A DNA stretch of 64,000 nt. Origin: Actinernus sp. WN-2022 (taxonomy: Eukaryota > Cnidaria > Anthozoa > Actiniaria > Actinernidae). The notes below the pieces were generated by a model, which did no database searches, was not told where the DNA came from, and was given only the letters and a program-made list of their open reading frames with translations. The stretch lies in assembly GCA_030867875.1 (NCBI GenBank), contig JAOWCC010001634.1, positions 9,938,778 to 10,002,777 on the forward strand, read 5' to 3'. Below, in pieces: positions 12,189 to 23,000 of the stretch (positions are counted from its first letter, which is position 1; each line of letters opens with the position of its first letter). The translations under genes were made by a program, and so were the position numbers.

Positions 12189-12774
12189 TATTTTAGGTTA
12201 AATCAAGTCTAACAGTTATAATTTCTAATTTTGTGACATTCAAAAATAAATTTGCCAACTACATTATGAATTGGATTAGGTGGGATCAATAAAAATAATT
12301 CAACTTCATTGTAACTTTTCACGTTTCTCAGATTTGTTCTATTGATTCCAAAAAATGGTCAGTACTCCCATACGCGTATTCATTCGCTACAGCCCCTCCC
12401 TCCCCCCCCCAAAAATAAAAGTCAACACAAGAATAAATTCTTCCCATTTATTAAACTGCAACTCTAGTGGAAATGCAACGTCATTAACTAGAATACTTTA
12501 TATACATGTGTTTAGAAAACGTAATATTCTACTTTCTTTGGAATCTTATCCGCCAGCTATTCATAATCCTATACTATAAAACCCACGTGGTTACTTACGC
12601 CCACATCCACGCAAGCCCACGGCCCAGTCCTCACGGTCCGTTTAAGCTAATCAAGGATTAAGGGTAATGTTTAGTTTCATTTGCTAACTCGTTGACTATT
12701 GCTTTGGGATTAAAACGCAGTTTGATGAGGAATAAGTAATACCTTTCTACTTGTAATCCTAGAATAGGAAATTA

Positions 12775-13020
12775 CACATTTTACATAGAGAACTGTACGG
12801 CCCCGCAAATGATCCCAGGACCGCAAATGATCCCGGCCCGCAAATGATCCCAAAATCGTCCCGCAAATGATCCCGGCCCGCAAATGTCCCAAAATCGTTC
12901 CAGAAATGATCCCAGCTGAAAATACAGAATGGCAACGGATTTTGGATTGCGAGACTTTTTATTTGGATTTCTATATGTTTTTATCTTATGCTTATAACTT
13001 TGCATATATACATTTCTTTT
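12775..13020. repeat. Left arm of a ~250-bp inverted repeat with CGCAAATGATCCC units
   Basis: CGCAAATGATCCC and variants occur five or six times at 12797-12920, followed by AATGGCAACGGATTTTGGAT. The whole arm matches 14990-15235 in reverse complement, including CTGTACGGCCCCGC at the outer end. Confidence 0.85.
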
Positions 13021-13464
13021 TTTATATTTTTCAACCAAAAAAACTTGGCTGGATACACTGCATGATGAATATAGTTATCCGAAAATAAGTGTTCTGAGTA
13101 CGTGTTAGTAAGTAATAGACGCCGCTTTCTTTATAAAATAATCAATCTACTGTATTTTTAAAGCAGCTCAAATTAAAACCAGCCCGCTCAAAACACATAG
13201 GAAAACCTGGGCTCCTTGAATATTATTCCGGAAAACGTTTGACGCAATACTTTTAATTAAAATGGCATTTATAGCTCCTTTGTTTGAGAGCCATGTTTTA
13301 GTAATGAAAAGAGGAGCATTGTAGTCGACTACCGCTAGTTGATTTGCCCAACATTTCACAGGCAAGGGGTTTAGATATTAAAAGATATCAAGAAAGCAAG
13401 AGAAAGCCTAAGCTGGGGTGTCGGGATTATCCTATTTTGATTGAATAAAAAAAAAAAAAGTCAA

Positions 13465-13545
13465 GACATCTTGGACTGACGACTGTTTAATGACGTCTTG
13501 GACTGACGACTGTTTAATGACATCTTGGACTGACGACTGTTTAAT
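13465..13545 (+). repeat. Three tandem copies of a 27-bp unit
   Basis: The unit GACATCTTGGACTGACGACT plus GTTTAAT repeats at 13465, 13492 and 13519 with one or two changes. Confidence 0.95.
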
Positions 13546-13556
13546 AACATTAATAC

Positions 13557-13640
13557 TAGCCTGCTTGCCGGCTCTTCGTGGCGACCCAATCCGAAAAAAA
13601 AAACGACAGAAAAATTACAGAAGAGCCGGCAAGCAGGCTA
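13557..13640. repeat. 84-bp hairpin MITE
   Basis: Perfect 21-bp terminal inverted repeats: the left arm starts TAGCCTGCTTGCCGG at 13557 and the right arm ends CCGGCAAGCAGGCTA at 13640. The 42-bp loop is AT-rich. Confidence 0.9.
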
Positions 13641-13884
13641 CATTCATAGGATCCGTCCTCGGCAAACGCCGCATCGGCAATATAAAACTGGTAAATATAT
13701 GCGTAAATTTGATGCGTAATCATGACAAAATTGTACACCTATCATTTTGAATTATACAGAAAGGCAACGCAGACGTCAATGACAACCACTGATAAAATCC
13801 ATACTTGCGGGTATTATATACAGCCGGAACTCACCTTTACGGATACTCCAAAGTTACCTGCAGTTTTCGGCTAGGTCCATTTTC

Positions 13885-13982
13885 TGTAAAACATATCCCG
13901 TTATTATGGACACCCGCGACACCCGTTAGTACGGACACTTTCTCTGGTCCCTTCGGTGTCCGTTATAACGGGGTTCCACTGA
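13885..13982. repeat. MITE fragment with CAGTGGAACCCC end
   Basis: Ends GTTATAACGGGGTTCCACTG, the same terminus as the complete element at 25575-26086. The left end is not clear. The ORF at 13805-14191 crosses it and is not supported. Confidence 0.55.
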
Positions 13983-14456
13983 ATACAGGAAAACGGAACG
14001 GTAACGTAAATCTACCTGATCCTAAATTGCCAACAACAATTCTGTTAAAATCGCTTGATTGTTTTGGACTGGCAATAAGCCATGTCACTGGATCATGTCT
14101 CACATGCCATCAGAATATACCCGTACCTCTTTCTTGTTCTTTTTGTCATCCTCATCTCCTACCGAGGAAACGCTCAGACAATAAAGTATAAGCAATAGCA
14201 CAATAAGAAGTAGCGAGGGTTTCTCCATTTTGCATTTGTAAACATTGAAGGAACTGTCACACAACTAGGCCACCTACGAGGGGTTGATTCCCGCCGAAAC
14301 CACAGGCGACCCACAATTTGTTGTCGGCAAGTTATCATCAGTTATATATTACGCAAGCGTTTCGTAGTGAAGAGACGGTCGTTTAAACAGTAAATTGGAT
14401 TTCTAAAAATTGCACACGTTTTTTGTTATCTAAGTACCGCGTGAAACGTAGACTAA

Positions 14457-14936
14457 AGGTGATGTTACACGAGACGATTTTTAACGACGATTTTTCGCGA
14501 CGATTTTTAATGCATGTTACACGAGACAACTTTTAGCGCAACATTGTTGCGGCAACGGGTATGTTACACGGGACGATTTTTAGCGCAACATCTAGCTAGC
14601 ACCTAGGCTCCTACTCCGACACCCTCGTTTAGAAACATGGCTGACAAGTGAAGTCTTTGTTTGTTGACGTAGCCTCGTTTCCGTGGGCATAGCGAACAGG
14701 TTTCTGGGACGACGTTGCGCGAAAAGTCAACGGCGAGGGTGTTACACGAAGCAACTCCAACAAAATTCGGGCAACAAGTTGCAGGTTTTTGAAGGTAATT
14801 CAAAAGCTTGCAACATGTTGCCGCAACGAAGATTGCGTTAAAAATCGTCCAGAGCGCCATGTTACACTGTTGACTTTTCGCGCAACAATGTTGCACGAAA
14901 AATCGTCGTTAAAAATCGTCTCGTGTAACATCACCT
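14457..14936. mobile_element. 480-bp TIR element flanked by TAA
   Basis: Terminal inverted repeats of about 40 bp begin AGGTGATGTTACACGAGACG, flanked by TAA on both sides (14454-14456 and 14937-14939). Internal sequences repeat the theme GTTACACGAGAC and GACGATTTTTAACGACG. The 3-bp TAA/TTA target duplication fits PIF/Harbinger-like non-autonomous elements. No transposase. It abuts the right arm of the large inverted repeat. Confidence 0.85.
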
Positions 14937-14989
14937 TAAGTGTTTGTGATAGATTTTTCAAGGAATCCAGCTAAACTTTTTATTGCCTA

Positions 14990-15235
14990 TTACTTTACAT
15001 GTCGCTAAAGTTAAAGAAAAATATACGCAAAATGATAATAAGCATAAGAAAACCATATGAAGAATTGCAAATCAGAAAAGTCTCGCAATCCAAAATCCGT
15101 TGCCATTCCAAATTTTCAGGACAATTTTGGGATCATTTGCGGGCCGGGATCATTTTCGGGACGATTTTGGGATCATTTGCGGGCCGGGATCATTTGCGGG
15201 CCTGGGATCATTTGCGGGGCCGTACAGAACCAAGA
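14990..15235. repeat. Right arm of the ~250-bp inverted repeat
   Basis: Reverse complement of 12775-13020, with GGGATCATTTGCGGG units at 15129-15225 and ATCCAAAATCCGTTGCCATT at its inner part. The two arms enclose about 2 kb. Confidence 0.85.
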
Positions 15236-15475
15236 TTCTCGGTTAAGATCTAATCCAGGATTAACGGTAATCGGGACTCAAGGAACTACTGTTTGCTCAG
15301 TAAAGTCAGACCTGTACATTGCCTTAAATTTTGTTTGTTTGTCATTTCGTGACATTTGTGATAGAGCGGTTTTCGATTGAGTGTCGAAAAGTAATTAGGT
15401 GATTGATTTCGAGTTATCTTAGTTTTCTTTTCCTCGTGATTGGTTCAAGTAAATCAATCACGAATTACATCAGTT

Positions 15476-15566
15476 CGTGATTGGTTCATTGGGTTTTACT
15501 TGCTCCTGATTGGTTCATTGGGTTTTACTTGCTCCTGATTGGTTCATTGGGTTTTACTTGCTCCTG
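15476..15566 (+). repeat. 29-bp tandem repeat, three copies
   Basis: CTGATTGGTTCATTGGGTTT recurs at 29-bp spacing (15481, 15510, 15539). The unit contains two ATTGG (inverted CCAAT) motifs. Confidence 0.9.
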
Positions 15567-15751
15567 TGATTGCTCAGGTTTTGGTTTTACACCGGACCAC
15601 TTTAAACTGAGAATTCAATTATTTAGGCTTTCTCTCTTTTGATATTAAGCAGCATTCACGCGCTATACAAAAATCGATATAATAGAAATACATTCACACA
15701 GCGAATGCATGCACTCCTGGTTCAAGAAAGCGAGTTGTTTGATATCTGTTA

Positions 15752-15893
15752 GGGCCTGTTTACATGAAGAGGTTTACCCTAGCACTAGGGCTAACTTCAT
15801 TGTATTGTAATCCCTTGACAATGTTTTACATATCAACAACAATGCTGCTGGTCCTAGCACTAGGGGTCAACCTGCCTTTATGTAATCAGGCCC
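15752..15893. mobile_element. 142-bp MITE with GGGCCTG ends
   Basis: TAGGGCCTGTTTACATG at the left and CATAAAGGC...CAGGCCCTA at the right. The inner repeat CCTAGCACTAGGG occurs near both ends. Ends resemble the TTA-flanked element at 63551-63954. Harbinger-like by its terminus, non-coding. Confidence 0.75.
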
Positions 15894-16980
15894 TAAGTGC
15901 TTGGGTTAAGTGAGTGGTTACCAGACTGTTGTTAGATCGTGTCAGAGCACAGAAATAACGAAGGACATTTGTAATTCAGCAATGTTGAATATGCATCTGT
16001 CTAGAGAGGGCTTACATACGATGTTTTTATTACGCGACTTGGCGTTTTCCCGTGCAAATACAACTAGCTTTGGTTGGTATTGTGGTTGCAGTGAGGGAGT
16101 TGAGATCTCATTCAAAAGAAAACAAAAAGGTGTACAAAAGAGTACTATAGTCATAAAAGGCCAACCTTGGGGTGTTTTCAGAAAAAAAATCACCAGCCTG
16201 CACGCTGCCTTTTTGCAAAAAAAATATCTTACAAAGGAACACAAGCACGCAGCTTTGGGCAAGAAAAATGGGCCGAATGAGGACAAAATCATATACATGT
16301 ATTACCTGGGGGAAAATCGTACCATTCGAAGAATGAACAAATAAATTACATGAACACAAGAAAGATCACCCACCCCTTCCCTGAAAGGTTAAATGGTTAG
16401 CTCCTAAACTGGTTCTCACTGATCCAACACTTGAAAAGTTTTACAAGCGCGCAAGCCAATTAAAATGGGGCTGTTAAACTAATAGCCAATCAGCTTTCAG
16501 CGCGGGAAAACAATTTTTAAGCGCGCGCAGCTTCTTCAAAATTCAAAAAACATTTCCTTGCGCTCTTCGATCGTGTCTTCACGTGTCATAATCTCGATAT
16601 TCAGTATTGCCATACTAAGCTATCTTCTATAGATCTAACTAGTTTATCTCTTGAGGGATCACAAAATATTAAGACAAGTACATACTTCGTTTGATCTTTT
16701 CTGGAATTCTTCAAAACTATCAAAACTACAAAACATGTTTAGATTAGACAGCTAGCCTGTAATTCCAGACTTCATTCAGTCAGTGTCCTATTATTTCTTT
16801 AACAACAATCTTTACAAAACCCTTACCTTCAATATATCAATACTGTGTATAAATATCTCATATGAAATCCTAGCAATCAAAATTACTTGATGGCGTCCTG
16901 GTACATCAAATTAGTTAATATCAAAAGGAACAATTGAGAATTTTAATTTATCTCGTGATGTATTTTGTTTCATAAATGCT
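15894..16980. other. Intergenic 3' flank of NEDD1
   Basis: Contains the 55-bp repeat (16901-16956) and otherwise nothing I recognise. A 144-codon ORF at 15910-16344 is open on both strands, is Lys-rich and lacks domains; I do not call it a gene. Confidence 0.5.
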
Positions 16981-17085
16981 TTAGTATTTTGTTTTTAGTC
17001 TTCTGTTTTCTTCTCTGAGTCGGTCTATCTCTGCGACCAGTGCCTCGTTCACTGAATATCTCTCCATCATTCCGCGTAATTCATT
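16981..17085 (-). CDS. NEDD1: NEDD1 coding exon 14 (stop codon)
   Basis: 105 nt, phase 0, acceptor GCACACAG. Encodes NELRGMMERYSVNEALVAEI and then DRLREENRRLKTKY, ending in TAA at 16983-16981. This is the C-terminal coiled coil of NEDD1. Confidence 0.94.
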   Translation of the reverse strand, partial: NELRGMMERYSVNEALVAEIDRLREENRRLKTKY

Positions 17086-20000
17086 CTGTGTGCGAAAAAA
17101 AGACAGAGACACCACGGTTATAATACAGCTGTGTGTCTTTGATTGAAGTGCAGCTTAGGAAACCTAGCCAAACATTGTTGATTGGGATGCAGTAAAGTGT
17201 TTGAAATCTTGGTCAACCATTTTTGGGCCATTTATGGTCGTAATATTGCTTCAAAATGCATTACAGATCCTTGAAATGACGTCGGTATCGAACAGTTGCT
17301 CTACGGTAGAGCGGATTTCGTATGAGTTGGACAAAAATACGGTATGTCCGTCCGTAGCCGAACGTATAACTTTTACTGTACCGTAATTCTGTAATTTACT
17401 TGGACCAGAAAGACAAAAACAATGGAAAACCATTTCAACGTCGCGGCACGTAGTACGGTAACCATGCAGTAAATCATTGCCGTATCTTGTCCACTCATAT
17501 CGAAATCCGCTCTAGCTCTGCGGTACTGTAATTTGATTGGAAGCACAAAGACATAGAAAAACCCGTGACCTCAATGTCACGGCATGCTGTAAGAAACAAA
17601 TAACTTAGTGTACCACGTACCTGTTGTATTTGGAACTGTCGTAACATCTCAACTTGTAAGTTGACTACATCTCTATGAATAGCGACTCTGTAGAGAAAAC
17701 AGAACAAACAAACAAGTTATAAATTTTCCTCCAGGCTATTCCTGAAAGTTCTCGCCGTCAGGGGAAGGGAGGACAACATGCGACTGCATGTGGTTTCTTA
17801 AGGTCCCTTCATTGCGGCAGCATTTTCTACTCATTTGTTTTAAGACCGCGAGAGTTGGTTCAGTGCGGGATTTAAACCCTCGACCTACCCGGCACTACAG
17901 ACCGGCGCGTAACCACTGGGCTACCTGGTCAACCAACGCGCAACACAATCTTTATTTCTCTACCTGAATTCATCCATGGAGTCTTCGATCATATTTTTGA
18001 TGAACTCGACTTGGAATGGCTGCAGTCCTGCTGTGGTCGGTTGGGCAGTCACGTGACCATTGGTGTACTCGGCACCATTTCTCAGTATATCGGGACCATC
18101 TTGAACGGAAAAGAGACGAATAAGTTGACAAGAAATAGGCAAAGAACAACTACAGAGCAATTGGCTATTGTAATATGAAAATAACATTTACTAATCACTT
18201 CAAAACCGACAGAAAGCCTGGCCACTGGGGGTCCCAGTAACTAGAATCCTGTATCAAATGATACAGAATACTAACTAAGCTAGCGTTAGTATGAGAGGGA
18301 GGTTTCACAACCAATCCCTACCCCTCGCCTAACGGCTCCGCTTCATTGCATATCGATCACAATTCGGTCACTCATATTCATTTGTAACTATAGTACCTAC
18401 AGACTGTGTAAAGACTAACAGTCTTCAAGGGATATATTGCATATCATATCAATCACGCATTGATGGAGGAGACTTTAATGAACAGTAGCCACCAATCGAT
18501 CTCCATACAGCACCATGACATGGACCCTTACTCGGGTTGAGAATGAAAGTGGTTTCATAAGGCAACCCCTTTTAGGTAATTTTAAACCTAAGATTGTGTG
18601 CACTCGATAGTAACGTGTAGCTACCTTCTCTGCATTCAGCTGCACCGCTTCTGGTGAACTCACGCGGTTGATAAGATGATCCACCAGGAGATGGAGGCTG
18701 TTGGTGGCAGAAGAACGAGTTAGATGCAACGAGAACATTACAGGTCTTTTGCAGGAATGCAATCACGTGGTTATACTGCACGGCAAAAACACCTGACTTC
18801 ATATATGTAAAGGCCCTTGTACGAGATCGGTAGTGTTATTATCAAAACCTGTTTGTAAATGCTATTTTCCACCTCCAATCGATTGTCGATCTTTCTAAAA
18901 CCAAGTGTGAAAGTTTGTTTGTCATCCAGTAAAGATCACGAGAGAAATTCATTGCTTATTATTCAACGGTAAATGACGAGTGTAGTAACACCGGTAAACG
19001 ACCAGAGCTCGCTCACCTAAGGCTAGATTTCTCAGGTAAACAACTGCCTCACAATGAAGTGACCGTGGATTAAACTTTGCCCTCTTAACCACCTCTACTC
19101 ACCAGTCCCCCTGATTGTCCTCCCCTTGCTCCGTCTGGCGCCCAGGAGTGATCGACATCCCCTTGGTAACTATCTCCGCCTACAGTAGTATCAGACATGG
19201 CTTCCCTATCAGCCTGGGGTCTGATATCGCCATGCACCTGCTCCGCTTCAGGCCTCGTGTTCCTATCTGACAAATCTGATCCATGTCTTGAAACACTCGG
19301 TGACGAGTCTGTGGGGAGCCTGGCACTAGAGGCTGAGGACTCCAATGGGAGCCTGGCGCGAGGATCTGTAGGATCCGCTTGAAATCTGATATTAGTGTCA
19401 GAGTTATCAGAGGTCCTGCTAGGGAGATAATTAATTACATCTTGGTTGGGTGTCTTGGTTGGGTAGCGAGGCTGGGTGTGGTCATCGGCTGGGTATCTGG
19501 TGTTGGGATGGGGGTCTGTTAGTAGGCGGGCACCCGAGGGTGTTGGTTCCGCGGTAGTTCGTGGTCCAATGTCGAAAGAGGAGTACGCTGGCCCGCCTAC
19601 TGGGTGATGTCTGACGTCAGATGTACTCGTGTTACTGGCCAGTGGGGAGAAGATTCCAGAGTCTGCAAAAAAGTACAGTCATGAGTCTTTTGCAGAATAC
19701 AATCACGTAGTTGTACTGGGGACAAAACATGCCTGACTTCATTTATTTAAAGATATTTGTACGAGGTCGGTAGTGTTATTAGCAACACCTGTTTGTAAAT
19801 GCTATTTACCACCTCCAATCGATTGTCGATCTTTCTAAAATTGCATATTTTGAAGTCAATTCGATATACTCAAGACACAGTTTTACGATTTTCTGATGAC
19901 GTCACAGTGATTAGGAGCCGCGCCGCACGCCACAGTCGCATTCGGATGCAACATGGCGCATTCTGAGAGCACAATTCTGCACCGTTGAGCCTATTAAGTT

Positions 20001-23000
20001 GACGGTATTCTGTGTTATTATTTGCCTGAAGTCTCCAAGAACTAGAATGCCTTATAAAATAGTTATTTTCATGAGGATTCGAGTTCAAAGCTGCCTTTAA
20101 TCGCATTATCTAATCCAATGCTATTTTCGCCGTGGTTTGTTCTCTTTCCCGATTTATTTTAAAGGTTAATGAATTTCAAAATAACAAGAGAAACTACGAG
20201 AAATCAGTGAACATGTGCGGTCTCATACTTCCATGTCAGAATCACACCCTATTCCAGACTAAAAAATATAACCCTATTTCTGACTTTTGGGGCGGCACAT
20301 ATTATTACCAGTATAGCTTATATATGGGTATACCCCTCCCCACAGATATAAAGAAGGGCTCTCGGAGATCTTCGCAAAGATAGAGTACCCCACTTGCGGT
20401 CGACATCTTTATACCCAGAATTCGCTCATGGAAACGAGGCTAAAAGATTTTGATACATTTTTGTCACGGATCTGAAGAGAATTTTGTCACTTGCGAAACT
20501 TGACTCGGGCTTCCAAAGGCCTGGCGCGAGTAACTATAACCTAGGGTACACAGCAGCAAAACGTCAAACGCATGCGCTTTTCATGCGCCCAGCGCGCGCT
20601 TCCCGCCAGTTTCCCGCCCAAATTGAGAGAAAACAAAGGCAAGCATTGTCAATATGGAAACAGTCTCGATGGATGACAATAGTACGAAGATAACCCTTAG
20701 TTATAAAGGTTTAAAGCTTCTTTGATCACTGTGTTTCGTAAATGTTGGGGACAAAAAGTGCCTTGCGTTTGGCAAAGTCAACCGAACTTTGAACTTACTC
20801 CCCTGGAGCCCCGCCTGCATTCAATTGTAACCGAGGATTTTCGTTTCGTCTTGTTTAAGAGGTATTTCTCAAATCTAGGATTAATGAATTGTATATATCT
20901 ATTTATTACTTATTGTGGTACGAAATAAAACGTTGTTGTTGTTGTAGGTTTACAAGTAGTACGGTATTTCACGTTCCTCGTTAGACAATAGTTTTTAATC
21001 CAAAATCAGAAGTCGACAAGTTAAAAATTCAAACGAGTGATTACCCGTAATCATGGGGCCAATTCAATAAAACTTTAACACGAGTCTTTTTACAAGTCTG
21101 GTTATTGTGTTATGGTACAGAAACAATAGCCAAACCTGTAAAAACACATGTTAATGCTTTGAATTGACGACTGAAATTAACTTAATCGGGCTTCGAACAA
21201 CTGAATCCTGGTCAGAAGCGATAATATGGCTGCAGAAACTCGCAAACTATGCTTCACAAAGACACAAGTGCCAGTCTCATGTTGTACTCATACCGACCAT
21301 AGAAAACACGACTTGATTTTGTGTAAACCGGTCGATTTACCAGTATTTTAAACTGTCTGTGTATATAGTTGAAGTTCGTTGGCTTTAGTTATCTAGTTAA
21401 AATGAAGAGAAACTGTACGCTCGAGTCCAATCTACCAACAACTACAATGAAAAAACGACTAAGTTCAGGAGATCAAAGAGCAAAATCAGGTTAAAAACTC
21501 GTATAACTTGTTTTAGGTGAGTAAGGACTTGGAAAAACCGGTTTGAAGTTTTGTTTTAGGAGGAAAACCGGTTAGTTTACCTGTGATCTGATAACGAAAC
21601 AGTCACTCACTCGATGGACGCTAAGCAGGTGAATGTCAACAAGACTGGAAACCAACTATTAATCATTAAATGTTGTTTGGATTCCAAGCAAAGATGGAAT
21701 GACGTTACACAAGTCTAAAGGGACCTGCTCTCTGAACAGAACGCTAAACTGTTACTGTAGAAATATCTATCGGAGGGTAAAACTAGATAAATTGATTCAA
21801 GAGAATTTCCTTACTGCTGAAAACAAATTAAGACAAAGTGACTCAGTCTCCTCGCGTTTTACGTTATGTCATAATAAATTCACACTGTACCGGTTGCACT
21901 AACAAGCCACTCGTACCACAAATTACATGAACCAAAAACAAATGAAATATTTAGTGTTGTGGGTCAGATTTCTGGCACAAACGACTGAGGATTTGAGTTT
22001 GTTGGAGAGAGGTGCGAAACAGACTCCCACCCTCCCTCCCTAGGGAACTCGAGGTGACGTGTCGACCTGTCGTTTGAGTCACGGAGATGAAACACTCTTA
22101 CAACAGTACTCACTGAGAACTGCTGTGATTGGCGGAAACTACAAGACGCGTGCGGTAGACGCGACGCGGCGCGCATCAGATACGCTGGGGATCTTTAGCA
22201 GCCATTACGGCAACGTCTTGGACGACGGAATAAAACAGTAGTTTTTATTACAAAATACAACTGCACGCGAAAAAGCACGCAGTCGCCTACATTTTTACGG
22301 TTCTCTTCGAAAACACAACCTGAAAACTTGACGAGAACGCGAACGTAAATACCTGGATCATACAGCTCAGTTTAGCCAACCAAAATTCAACGACTTTTCA
22401 AGGAGAAATCTTGATTTTCACGTCAGTACTACTTACGGTACGCCGCTAGATTTAATACGTTTGTCAACGTTCGTGAAACAATATAAGATTTTAAGTCCGG
22501 TTCACACGACACTCCTAAATGTTTGGTACGCGTGCCAAAAAGGTTTCGGCACGCCACCCTTTACTTTTGTCGTGTAAAAGGAAATGTTCCGGGTACGCGT
22601 TCGGAGACCCTGTGGAAGCCAGTCTCGGCCCCTGTGGAAGCCAGTCTCGGCCCCTGTGGAAGCCAGTCTCGGCCCCTGTGGAAGCCAGTCTCGGCCCCTG
22701 TGGAAGCCAGTCTCGGCCCCTGTGGAAGCCAGTCTCGGCCCCTGTGGAAGCCAGTCTCGGCCCCTGTGGAAGCCAGTCTCGGCCCCTGTGGAAGCCAGTC
22801 TCGGCCCCTGTGGAAGCCAGTCTCGGCCCCTGTGGAAGCCAGTCTCGGCCCCTGTGGAAGCCAGTCTCGGCCCCTGTGGAAGCCAGTCTCGGCCCCTGTG
22901 GAAGCCAGTCTCGGCCCCTGTGGAAGCCAGTCTCGGCCCCTGTGGAAGCCAGTCTCGGCCCCTGTGGAAGCCAGTCTCGGCCCCTGTGGAAGCCAGTCTC

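Noticed and set aside
15910..16359. ORFs of 144, 118 and 83 codons on both strands
   Set aside because: Open in several frames because of low stop density; no domain and no splice or promoter signals.
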